From Palleronia sp. LCG004 (GTDB lineage: Bacteria; Pseudomonadota; Alphaproteobacteria; Rhodobacterales; Rhodobacteraceae): a stretch of DNA of 64,000 nucleotides. A program made the translations under genes and the position numbers. The notes under the pieces are model-generated. The model had not been told where the DNA came from. It was given only the letters and a program-made list of their open reading frames with translations, and did not search any database. The stretch covers positions 2,170,001 to 2,234,000 of the forward strand of contig NZ_CP136759.1 of the NCBI RefSeq assembly GCF_032931615.1, given 5' to 3'. Below, in pieces: positions 56,604-64,000 of the stretch. Within the stretch, counting starts at the first letter, position 1. Each line of letters begins with the position of its first letter.

Positions 56604-58147
56604 CCGCGGCGCAGGATGCCGCCCCAGCGCGGCAACCTGTCGTCCACACGGCCCGTCTCGGCCAGGATTTCCCCCTCTCCCGCCGCGATGGGGGCCTCAC
56701 CGAAGTTGAAGATCGCGACGTAACGCGCTTCCCCGAGCTCGATGCGAAGCGTCAGGGCATCGCCTGCGGCTTCGGGATCGACACGTACCGCATGGGCAAG
56801 GCCAAGCTCGCGCCTCAGACGCAGGACCACGCGGTAGAATGACAGCACACTTTGCGGATCGCCTTCCTGCGCCGCGACCGACAGCCCCCGCCCCCAGTCC
56901 ATGGGCAGCCATGGCTCGGCCGTGCTGAAACCGCGATGCGGCTCATCCTCGAACCATGGGATCGGCACGCGCGCCCCCGACCGGCCCGGCCCGTCCGGCC
57001 AGTAGAGCAGGTCGTGCGGATCGCTCACCACATCCTTCACGAGGTCGGGTTGCGGCAGGCCGAGCTCTTCGCCCTGATAGATCAGGATCGTGCCCGGCAG
57101 GACCGACAGCAGCAGCGCAAAGAATTTGGCCGAGGCCGCGCTTTCGTCGCCGAGCGTCGAGACATGCCGCGCGCCGTCGTGATTGCTGAACCACCAGGGC
57201 GCGATCCAGCGCCCGTCGAGCGCCGCGATCGTGTCGGCATAACCCTGCGGTCCATCCGCGATGGAGGCGAGCCGCAATGCGTAGGCCGCGTCGAGCCGCC
57301 CTTCGCGCGTGAAATCCAGCGACATCTCGATCGCGCGGTTTCCGGAATTGTTCTCGCCCATGATCCAGATGTCGGGCCCGGCCCAATCCCGCACCGTCTC
57401 GCCGAAGGCCGCACCGTCGCCCGGCAGCATGTCATAGACATGATCCTGAAACGTATAGGGATTGAACGGCTCGCCGGTCACCTTCGCGCGGACTTCGGGA
57501 GCGGCGGGAGGATTGTCCTTGAGCGATTCGTCGAAGAGGTAGGACGTGATCGCATCCATCCGAAAGCCGTCGACGCCACGCGCGACCCAGAACTCGACCG
57601 TTTTCCGATGACCGACACGCACGGCTTCGTGCCGAAGGTCGAGCGAGGGCTGGCAGGTCAGGAACTGGTGGAAATAGTATTGCCGCCGTTTGTGGTTCCA
57701 GCTCCAGGCACCTTCGCCGAAGAAGCTGAGCCAGTTGTTGGGCGGCGATCCGTCCGGCTTCGCGTCGCGCCAGACATACCGGGCCGCTGCGTCCTCGTCC
57801 CCCTCGATCGAGGCGAGGAAATCGGGATGCTCGCAGGAGGTATGATTGAAGACGAGATCGAAGATCACCTTCAGATCCAGCTCGTGCGCGCGCGCGATCA
57901 ACGCGTCTACATCTTCCATCGTGCCGAAGCGGGGATCGACCGCGCAGTGATCCACGATGTCGTAACCCGCATCGGCGAGCGGCGAGACGAAGAACGGCGC
58001 GAGCCATACGGCATCCGCGCCGAGATCGCGCACGTGTCCCAGCTTTTCGATGACGCCCCGGAGGTCCCCCTCGCCCGTTCCGGTGCTGTCCCGGAACGAA
58101 CGTGGGTAGATCTCGTATATCGTCGGATGCCTGAGCCGTTCAGGCAC
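56600..58147 (-). CDS. GH13 alpha-glucosidase
   Basis: Hydrolyses alpha-glucosidic bonds in oligosaccharides, 515 aa. The catalytic triad is Asp198 (GFRMDAI), Glu265 (IMGENN) and Asp324 (SNHDGARH). YEIYPRSFRDS and FDLVFNHTS are GH13 landmarks. The start is GTG at 58147, overlapping the stop of the upstream SDR; no better start exists, because the conserved N-terminus follows at once. No transporter for the sugar is adjacent. It may act on glucosylglycerol or trehalose-like solutes. Confidence 0.88.
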   Translation of the reverse strand: MPERLRHPTIYEIYPRSFRDSTGTGEGDLRGVIEKLGHVRDLGADAVWLAPFFVSPLADAGYDIVDHCAVDPRFGTMEDVDALIARAHELDLKVIFDLVFNHTSCEHPDFLASIEGDEDAAARYVWRDAKPDGSPPNNWLSFFGEGAWSWNHKRRQYYFHQFLTCQPSLDLRHEAVRVGHRKTVEFWVARGVDGFRMDAITSYLFDESLKDNPPAAPEVRAKVTGEPFNPYTFQDHVYDMLPGDGAAFGETVRDWAGPDIWIMGENNSGNRAIEMSLDFTREGRLDAAYALRLASIADGPQGYADTIAALDGRWIAPWWFSNHDGARHVSTLGDESAASAKFFALLLSVLPGTILIYQGEELGLPQPDLVKDVVSDPHDLLYWPDGPGRSGARVPIPWFEDEPHRGFSTAEPWLPMDWGRGLSVAAQEGDPQSVLSFYRVVLRLRRELGLAHAVRVDPEAAGDALTLRIELGEARYVAIFNFGEAPIAAGEGEILAETGRVDDRLPRWGGILRRG

Positions 58148-58994
58148 CGACGATCATGCCACCGTTCGGATGGAGAGTCTGCCCGGTGAAGTAGCTTCCG
58201 TCGCTCGACGCAAGGAAGAGAAACGCGGTCGCGACTTCCCATGGCTGACCGGCACGGCCCATCTTGGAGCCCGAACCGAACCCCTCGACGTCTTCCTCCG
58301 GCAGGGATCCGGGGATGAACGGCGTCCAGATCGGACCGGGGGCGACGGCGTTCACCCGGATTCCCCGAGGTGCGAGGTTGGATGCCATCGAACGCGAGAA
58401 GGCGAGAGAGGCCCCGCGCGTGGTCGAATAGGTGATGAGCGTGTCGTTGCCTTTGAACGCGTTGACCGAAGTCGTGTTCACGATGGCCGCCCCTTCCTTC
58501 AGATGGGGAAGCGCCGCCTGTGTGCAGAACATGTACGACATGACGTTCGCATCCATCATCTGCCTGAGCAGATCCTCGTCGAGCTTGTCGAAGTCCTCGT
58601 CGACATATTGCTGGGCGGCATTGTTGATGAGGATGTCGAGCTGGCCGAACGCATCCACGGTCTTCTGGACGGCCGCCTCGCAATTTGCCTTCTTCGCAAG
58701 ATCGCCCTCGATCAGCAGGGCCTCGCTGCCCTCTTCCTCGACGAGACGCTTCGTCTCGCGGGCATCCTCGCTTTCCTCGAGATAAGCGATCGCGACCTTG
58801 GCCCCCTCCCGTGCAAAGAGGACGGAGACTGCACGACCGATGCCGCTGTCCCCGCCGGTCACGAGGGCGACCTTGCCCTTGAGCTTGCCCACGCCGGGAT
58901 GGCGGGGGGTGTAGTCGGGGGCGGGCGTCATCGCGTGTTCGTCCGCCGGCATCTTGTCCTGATGCTGGGCGGGAATCTTGGGATCGTTGCTCAT
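58140..58994 (-). CDS. Short-chain dehydrogenase (YghA-like) with Arg in place of the catalytic Lys
   Basis: SDR of the long-N-terminus type, 284 aa. The first 37 residues contain PAQHQDKMPADEHAMTPAPD-like polar sequence typical of YghA/GsiB-like proteins. The cofactor loop is TGGDSGIGRA and NNAA is present. The active-site segment reads ITYSTTRGAS: Tyr is encoded at 58428-58430, and the residue four later is Arg (CGC at 58416-58418) instead of Lys. The rest looks intact, so the enzyme may be altered or the Arg may substitute. Confidence 0.85.
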   Translation of the reverse strand: MSNDPKIPAQHQDKMPADEHAMTPAPDYTPRHPGVGKLKGKVALVTGGDSGIGRAVSVLFAREGAKVAIAYLEESEDARETKRLVEEEGSEALLIEGDLAKKANCEAAVQKTVDAFGQLDILINNAAQQYVDEDFDKLDEDLLRQMMDANVMSYMFCTQAALPHLKEGAAIVNTTSVNAFKGNDTLITYSTTRGASLAFSRSMASNLAPRGIRVNAVAPGPIWTPFIPGSLPEEDVEGFGSGSKMGRAGQPWEVATAFLFLASSDGSYFTGQTLHPNGGMIVGA

Positions 58995-59005
58995 GGAGAG
59001 CCTCC

Positions 59006-59800
59006 TTAGGTATTCATGGATCCGACGGCGCCGCCATCGACGCGGTAGGCGGATCCGGTGGTGAAGGTCGCCCGGTCCGAGCAGAGAAGCGCGATCACGG
59101 CCGCGACTTCCTCGGGCTGGCCGCGACGGCCTATCTTGAGGAACGGACGTTCCTCCTTGAGGAAGCTCTCGATCGCTTCCTCCTTGCTGACGCCGAGCTT
59201 TTCGGACCGCATCTTCATCATGCCGTCGGTCATCGGTGTCTCGATGAAGGCGGGAGCGACCGTGTTCACGAGCACGCCCTTGGGCGCGTAGACCTGCGCG
59301 AGGCCCTTGGTGAAGTTCAGAAGCGCCGCCTTCGACGTGTTGTAAACGGCCTCGTCCTCGTAGGGTTGCACCGCGTTTTCCGACGTGACGCAGACGATGC
59401 GTCCCCAGCCATTCTCGGCCATCTGCGGAACGAAAACGCGCGCCATCCGCACGGCGCTGAGGAAGTTCGTCTCCCAGACGCGGTGATATTCCTCGTCCGT
59501 CATCTCGAGCGGGTCGCCCTTGTCGCCCGTCACGCCTGCCGCGTGGACCAGGATGTCGATCCCGCCCTTGTCGGCCATGTGCTTGCGCAGCTTTTCGATG
59601 TCGTCGGGATCCGTCAGGTTCGCGGCGATCGTGTCGACCTGTCCGTCGAAGGTTTCGGCCGCCTGCGACAGATCGTCCGCATTCAGATCGGTGAGGGTCA
59701 GGTCGACCCCTTCGGCCGCGAGATCGCGCGCCGCGGCAAGGGCGAGACCCCCGCTGCCACCGGTTACCAATGCTTTTTTACCCTTGATTTTAAGGTCCAT
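59006..59800 (-). CDS. Short-chain dehydrogenase
   Basis: A 264-aa SDR. The cofactor site is TGGSGGLALA, followed by a VHAAG motif and the standard YNTSK active site. The C-terminal VDGGAV is usual. The ATG lies at 59800. It starts 11 bases upstream of the YghA-like gene and is probably cotranscribed with it and the glucosidase. The substrate is unknown; related proteins are often called 3-oxoacyl-ACP reductase-like without proof. Confidence 0.86.
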   Translation of the reverse strand: MDLKIKGKKALVTGGSGGLALAAARDLAAEGVDLTLTDLNADDLSQAAETFDGQVDTIAANLTDPDDIEKLRKHMADKGGIDILVHAAGVTGDKGDPLEMTDEEYHRVWETNFLSAVRMARVFVPQMAENGWGRIVCVTSENAVQPYEDEAVYNTSKAALLNFTKGLAQVYAPKGVLVNTVAPAFIETPMTDGMMKMRSEKLGVSKEEAIESFLKEERPFLKIGRRGQPEEVAAVIALLCSDRATFTTGSAYRVDGGAVGSMNT

Positions 59801-59861
59801 GAAACGCGTCCTTGTTTTCGGTCAGACCGACAACCCGCGCCCCCGGACCGTGTTCCCGGCG

Positions 59862-60758
59862 CTAGTCGAACCGGTCGAGGACATGGCGCGCGGTCATGAG
59901 GTCGAGATGCGCGCCCCCGCCATTCTTGAAGACGGTGATCTCATGGGATGTTTCGCGCGCGAAACGTTCCGGCGGATCGTAGTAGTCTGCAATGACGTCC
60001 GCCTCGGCCAGTGTGCCCTTGCCGATCGGAATCGCGAGTTCGCCGATATGACCCAGAACCGTGGCGCGGCTGTCGACGAAGACGCGACCGCGGCGCAGGA
60101 CCTCGTCGTCAGCCTCGCGCATGTCGGGGCGGTAGGCCCCGATCAGATCGACATGCGTGCCGGGCTTCAGCCATGCGCCTTCGAGGATCGGCTCACGGCT
60201 CATCGTGGCGGCCGAGACGATGTCGGCCCGCCTGACGGCCGCCTCGAGGTCTGCGACAGCCTCGGCCCCCGTCTCCCCGGCCAGCGCCTCGGCCCGCGCG
60301 CCCGTGCGATTCCAGACAAGAAAGCGGGCCTCGGGAAAGGCGGCGGAATAGGCCGAGATCATCGACCGGGCGACGGTGCCCGCGCCGACGATCAGGATCG
60401 TTCGGCTGTCCGGCCGGGCAAGCCTGCGCGCGGCGAGCAGGGAATCGCCCGCCGTCTTCCACTTGGTGACGAGGTGAAAGTCGATCACCGCCCGAAGCGT
60501 GCCGTCGCGGTCGGAATAGAGGCAGACACCGCCATTGACGCTCGGCACGGTCGTGTTTGCGGGAAAGATCGTCGCCGTCTTCACGGCGAGGCCGAGCCCG
60601 TCGATCCATGCGGCCCGGTTGAGGAGCGTGTCCTCGCCCCGATAGAGGAACCCGTCGGTGATCTCGGCGCGGGGCAACCGGTGCCCCGCGGCCAGCGCGT
60701 CGGTCAGGGTCAACCAGTCGAGACGGGCCTCGCCCTCCTCGAAGCCGACGACCCTCAT
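59862..60758 (-). CDS. Ornithine cyclodeaminase/mu-crystallin family protein
   Basis: NAD(P)-dependent enzyme, 298 aa. The Rossmann motif is LIVGAGTVARSM. LAVKTATIFPANT contains the conserved Lys, and LIGAYRPDMREADDE with the Asp is typical. Members act as ornithine cyclodeaminase, 1-pyrroline-2-carboxylate reductase or alanine dehydrogenase. This one cannot be assigned more closely. The start at 60758 overlaps the HAD gene stop (ATGA), so the two are coupled. Confidence 0.85.
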   Translation of the reverse strand: MRVVGFEEGEARLDWLTLTDALAAGHRLPRAEITDGFLYRGEDTLLNRAAWIDGLGLAVKTATIFPANTTVPSVNGGVCLYSDRDGTLRAVIDFHLVTKWKTAGDSLLAARRLARPDSRTILIVGAGTVARSMISAYSAAFPEARFLVWNRTGARAEALAGETGAEAVADLEAAVRRADIVSAATMSREPILEGAWLKPGTHVDLIGAYRPDMREADDEVLRRGRVFVDSRATVLGHIGELAIPIGKGTLAEADVIADYYDPPERFARETSHEITVFKNGGGAHLDLMTARHVLDRFD

Positions 60759-61378
60759 GCCCGCGCTTCGGCCTCGCTCAGCAGGCCCTCGTCCATCAGC
60801 CGTGTGGCCCATCCATGCGGACCGTCGAAATGATGCACCTGCCATCCGCGCGCCGACGCGGCGGCGATGTTGTCCTGCTTGTCATCGGTGAAGAGCAGGC
60901 GATCGGCCTGGAACGGGCTCTCCTCCTCGACCATCTCGTAGATGCGCGGATCGGGCTTGATGACGCCCATATGGCCCGAGACGAAAAACCGGTCGAACTC
61001 GTCCAGAAAATCGTAGTGCAGCTTCGCGAAGTCGAAGCTCTGGATCCCGAAATTCGTGAGGCACCAGACGGGTATGCCCTTGGAGCGAAGGGCGCGGAGG
61101 AGGAACACCGATTGGGGGATGGCGGGCGTCGCCATCTCGATCCAGCGGTCATGCCACATACGGATCTCGTCGGCCCATTCGGGATTCGCATCCGCCGCTT
61201 CATAGACGACCGATCGGAAATCCTCGCCCGCATCGACGCGGTCGTTCATCGCATGGAGGTCGATCGCCGCGAACATCGCCTCGCGCCGGTCTCGGCCGAT
61301 CTCGGAATCGTAGAAACGTTCGGGCTGCCATTCGATCAGCACGTTCCCGATATCGAAGATGACGGCATCAACGGCCAT
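60755..61378 (-). CDS. HAD-superfamily phosphatase, YihX-like
   Basis: A 207-aa HAD hydrolase. Motif I is IFDIGNVL with Asp9, motif II is WCLTNFG and motif III/IV is KPDPRIYEM...FTDDKQDN. It resembles YihX-type sugar-phosphatases, with a helical cap after residue 20. The start lies inside the preceding DUF188 gene by 11 bases. The physiological substrate is unknown. Confidence 0.83.
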   Translation of the reverse strand: MAVDAVIFDIGNVLIEWQPERFYDSEIGRDRREAMFAAIDLHAMNDRVDAGEDFRSVVYEAADANPEWADEIRMWHDRWIEMATPAIPQSVFLLRALRSKGIPVWCLTNFGIQSFDFAKLHYDFLDEFDRFFVSGHMGVIKPDPRIYEMVEEESPFQADRLLFTDDKQDNIAAASARGWQVHHFDGPHGWATRLMDEGLLSEAEARA

Positions 61379-61829
61379 TGCCCTGCTCCCTTGCTGCGGC
61401 GCGCATCGCTGTTTCGAGCGCGTTTGAAAATCTGGACCTGTCGGCCTTGGAAAACGGTTTGCCGCCACCTTGCCGGAACGGATCGGCAGCACGCAGGTCA
61501 GTCATGAGATCGCGGGTGGCGAGCGCCGCGCCGACATTGGCCGAACTCAGGCGCTCGCCGTCGGGGCGCAGCACTCCGGCTCCGGCCTCGACGCATTTCG
61601 CGGCGAGCGGGATGTCGTTCGTGACCACGACGTCGCCCGGCCCCGCGCGCTCGGCGATCCACATGTCGGCCACGTCGGGCCCGTCGGGGACGAAGATCAT
61701 CTCGATCAACGGGTTCTGCGAGGGGCGCAGCCCGCCGTTCGAGACCATGAAGACCTGCGCCCGGTGGCGCGTGGCGACGGCCTCGATCTCGGCCTTCACC
61801 GGGCAGGCATCGGCATCGACGTAGATCAT
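61368..61829 (-). CDS. YaiI/YqxD family protein (DUF188)
   Basis: A 153-aa protein with a PIN-like fold. Conserved [12 protein letters not shown] and [14 protein letters not shown] carry the acidic residues. It has no known function, but similar folds are nucleases. It is the first of three overlapping genes (DUF188, HAD, cyclodeaminase). Confidence 0.85.
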   Translation of the reverse strand: MIYVDADACPVKAEIEAVATRHRAQVFMVSNGGLRPSQNPLIEMIFVPDGPDVADMWIAERAGPGDVVVTNDIPLAAKCVEAGAGVLRPDGERLSSANVGAALATRDLMTDLRAADPFRQGGGKPFSKADRSRFSNALETAMRAAAREQGNGR

Positions 61830-62660
61830 TCAGGCCCAGAGCGCCGCGGCATGAAGGGCCATGTGATCGTCGATGAAGCTCGACACGAAGAAATAGCTGT
61901 GATCGTAGCCCGGCTGCATCCGGAAGGTCGCGGGCTGGCGATGGGTGGCGATGGCCTGAGCCAGCGCCTCGGGCTTCAACTTGTCGAGGAACTGGTCGTT
62001 CGTGCCCTGGTCGATCAGCATCGGCCCGTCGAAGCCCGCATCGCCGATCAGCAGGCTCGCGTCGTGGCGGCGGTGCGCGGCCTTGTCGTCGCCCAGATAG
62101 GCGGTGAGCTGCGGCGCACCCCAATCGCTGTCGGTCGTGTTCGCCATCGGTGCAAAGGCCGAGACGCTGCGGAAACGACCCTTGAGCCCCATGGCGAGTG
62201 TCAGCGCGCCGTGACCGCCCATCGAATGCCCGGTGATCGACTGACGCTCCATGTCGAGCGGAAAGTTCTCGGCCAGCAACGTCGGGAGATCGTCGGCGAT
62301 ATAGCTCCACATCCTGAAATGCTTGGCCCAGTCGCCCTCGGTCGCATCGACATAGAAGCCCGCACCCTGCCCCATCGCGAAATCGTCTGCATCGGCAACG
62401 CCTTCGCCACGGGGCGACGTGTCGGGAAAGACGACGGCCACGCCGGCCTCGGCGGCGACGGCCTGCGCCCCGGCCTTGGTCATCGCGTTCTCGTGCGTGC
62501 AGGTGAGCCCCGACAGGAACCACAGAAGCGGCACCGGCCCCGACCGTGCTTCGGGAGGCAGGTAGAGCCCGAAGGTCATGTCGCACCCGGTCGCGTCGGA
62601 GGCGTGGGTATAGACTCCCTGCGTTCCACCGAAGCTCACGTTTTCGGAAACGGTCTTCAT
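61830..62660 (-). CDS. fghA: S-formylglutathione hydrolase
   Basis: Last step of glutathione-dependent formaldehyde oxidation, releasing formate, 276 aa. It has an esterase-D fold with nucleophile Ser146 in GHSMGGHGAL and GYDHSYFF near the end carrying the catalytic His. CTHENAM is conserved. Its stop abuts the DUF188 start. The partner formaldehyde dehydrogenase (adhC/flhA) is not in the window. Confidence 0.93.
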   Translation of the reverse strand: MKTVSENVSFGGTQGVYTHASDATGCDMTFGLYLPPEARSGPVPLLWFLSGLTCTHENAMTKAGAQAVAAEAGVAVVFPDTSPRGEGVADADDFAMGQGAGFYVDATEGDWAKHFRMWSYIADDLPTLLAENFPLDMERQSITGHSMGGHGALTLAMGLKGRFRSVSAFAPMANTTDSDWGAPQLTAYLGDDKAAHRRHDASLLIGDAGFDGPMLIDQGTNDQFLDKLKPEALAQAIATHRQPATFRMQPGYDHSYFFVSSFIDDHMALHAAALWA

Positions 62661-62721
62661 CTCGGCCCTCCTGTCGCCATTCGCGCCATGAGCTAGCGCG
62701 CCCGACCTCCAGCGTAAAGCG

Positions 62722-63642
62722 TCAGACCAGCAACGCGAGGATCACGGTGACCGTCACGACCGAGAGCGCCGTCGAAACGAGGATCGCGGCGGAGGCACGC
62801 TGCGGGGCCACGCCGTAGCTCTGCGCCAGGATGAAGACGTTGCCCGCGACCGGAAGGGCCGCGGCGGCGACCATGACCCCCGCCGCGACGGGATCGACCG
62901 CGAAGACGAGGAACGCCATCGTGCCCACGGCCGCCGGATGCAGGACGAGTTTGCAGAACGACAGCCAGCCCGCGACGCTCAGCCGTTCCGCGGACTTGCC
63001 CGCCAGCGATGCGCCGATCGCGAAGAGCGCGCCCGGTGTGGCGGCGGCACCGAGGATCTCGAGGAACCTGTCGGCGGGCCCCGGGATCGGCAACGACGTC
63101 GCCGACCAGACGAGGCCCAGCGCGATCGAGACGATCATCGGGTTCCGCGCGAGGCCGACCCCTACCCCGCGCGCAAGTTCCGCAACGTCGCCCCGCCCCC
63201 GGTCCAGCGTGATGAGGACGACGATCACCGATCCGAAGAGAATGAGATCGACCGTGATCATCTGCAGGATCGGACCCACCGCCGCCTCGCCCATCAGCGT
63301 GCCGAGCATTGGAATGCCCAGGAAACCGATATTGCCGATGACGGCGCATTGCGCCTCGACCGCCGTTTCGCCCATGCCGCGACCACGGACGACGCCCACG
63401 ACCGTCGCGAGGAGATAGACGGCGAGCGTCCCGCAGAAATAGGCCAGAAGGAAGCGGACGCTCAGCACCTGCGACAGGTCGAGGCCCGCGGTGAACCGGA
63501 ACAGCAGCGCCGAGAGGGCGAAATAGAACACGAAAGAGGTGAGCGCGGCGGTGGCGGCCGCGCCGAACATGCCCACGCGTCCCGCCCCGTAGCCGAGACC
63601 GATCAGCGCGAAGAAGGGGAGGGTCTGGGCCAGCACGTCCAT
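62722..63642 (-). CDS. AEC-family permease (auxin efflux carrier type)
   Basis: Ten-segment membrane transporter, 306 aa. The start MDVLAQTLPFFALIGLGYGAG is the conserved AEC beginning, chosen over a longer frame. The central GNIGFLGIPMLG and the closing ALPVAGNVFILAQSYG are family marks. The substrate is unknown; relatives carry malonate or other small organic acids. It is divergent from the TetR gene, which might regulate it. Confidence 0.87.
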   Translation of the reverse strand: MDVLAQTLPFFALIGLGYGAGRVGMFGAAATAALTSFVFYFALSALLFRFTAGLDLSQVLSVRFLLAYFCGTLAVYLLATVVGVVRGRGMGETAVEAQCAVIGNIGFLGIPMLGTLMGEAAVGPILQMITVDLILFGSVIVVLITLDRGRGDVAELARGVGVGLARNPMIVSIALGLVWSATSLPIPGPADRFLEILGAAATPGALFAIGASLAGKSAERLSVAGWLSFCKLVLHPAAVGTMAFLVFAVDPVAAGVMVAAAALPVAGNVFILAQSYGVAPQRASAAILVSTALSVVTVTVILALLV

Positions 63643-63792
63643 CCCGAGATCGCTAGACCCGCGTCCGTCCGCACGCAATGCCCCCTCGAACCGAAGCGCG
63701 ACACCCTTCCAAGATCGCGCTGCAGGTCCCACATATGCCTTGCCCTCGCCGCCGAGCGCACGGCAGGATGACCCTCACGAGAAGGAGCGCGC

Positions 63793-64000
63793 ATGAACCG
63801 GCAGGTCGAGCTCAAGAAGGGGCGCAAATACGAGCAGGTTCTCGACGGCGCGCGTCAGGTCTTCATGGCCGACGGCTTCGAGGGGGCGAGCGTCGACACG
63901 ATCGCGAAGCGCGCAGGCGTGAGCAAGGCGACCCTCTACAGCTATTTCTCGGACAAGCGGCTGCTCTTCATGGAGGTCGCGACCTGCGAATGCGGCAAGC
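63793..64000 (+). CDS. TetR-family transcriptional regulator, cut by the window end
   Basis: The first 69 residues are visible. The helix-turn-helix DNA-binding domain is seen as SVDTIAKRAGVSKATLYSYF followed by SDKRLLF. The ATG at 63793 follows AGAAGGAGCG. The ligand domain is outside the window. It is divergent from the AEC permease, with 150 bases between, a usual layout for a local repressor. Confidence 0.9.
   Translation, partial: MNRQVELKKGRKYEQVLDGARQVFMADGFEGASVDTIAKRAGVSKATLYSYFSDKRLLFMEVATCECGK

Overview
This window looks like chromosomal DNA of a marine-type alphaproteobacterium of the Rhodobacteraceae (roseobacter group). The evidence is the high GC content, a Rhodobacter-type porin, a VPLPA-CTERM sorting signal, DUF1489 and DUF3576 genes, the order DUF3576-leuS-lptE-holA, a short-form HisG with HisZ, a B12-dependent class II ribonucleotide reductase, and a TakP-like TRAP transporter. 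I found no rRNA, tRNA, CRISPR array, prophage or replication origin.

Layout. 1-1.2 kb: the 3' part of an IS5-family transposase followed by the decayed end of a second IS5-type transposase. 1.2-4.8 kb: a TRAP transporter for organic (2-oxo) acids, with the binding protein divergent from the two membrane subunits. 4.8-6.2 kb: gene-poor, partly decayed DNA. 6.2-9.7 kb: an SLC13-type permease with RCK domains, then thyA-folA. 9.8-10.0 kb: an internally deleted IS5-type transposase. 10.3-11.9 kb: a periplasmic molybdenum sulfite dehydrogenase and its cytochrome c. 12.6-24.1 kb: mostly housekeeping genes (nrdJ, hisS-hisZ-hisG, dnaE), plus a CHRD protein with a VPLPA-CTERM tail. 24.3-33.7 kb: one co-directional set with xanthine dehydrogenase and its maturation factor (xdhA-xdhB-xdhC) followed by a BMP-type nucleoside ABC importer, which together suggest purine uptake and oxidation. 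33.7-36.1 kb: a short BLUF blue-light receptor, an aldo/keto reductase and an unknown membrane protein. 36.3-41.2 kb: a class III aminotransferase resembling taurine:pyruvate aminotransferase, then dgoK-dgoA-SMP-30 lactonase-galM, which fits galactose/galactonate breakdown through the De Ley-Doudoroff route. 41.2-42.8 kb: copper delivery genes (Sco, PCu(A)C, DUF2946). 42.9-51.3 kb: a sulfotransferase-like gene, xthA, a CenR-type response regulator, ribA, an L,D-transpeptidase, a YggS homologue, a porin, small exported proteins and a glycosyltransferase. 51.4-55.6 kb: leuS-lptE-holA. 55.6-64 kb: three SDR dehydrogenases, a GH13 glucosidase, an ornithine-cyclodeaminase-family enzyme, a HAD phosphatase, a DUF188 protein, S-formylglutathione hydrolase, an AEC permease and the start of a TetR regulator.

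Most of the window is ordinary core genome, and I see no clearly new multi-gene system. The most unusual points are local: a palindromic repeat inserted in frame inside xdhB with a related tail between two transporter genes; an SDR whose catalytic Lys is Arg; a short BLUF protein that keeps all photocycle residues but appears to start at TTG; a TRAP permease with a repetitive Gly/Asn/Phe tail; a CHRD-VPLPA-CTERM surface protein; and two decayed IS5-type transposases.
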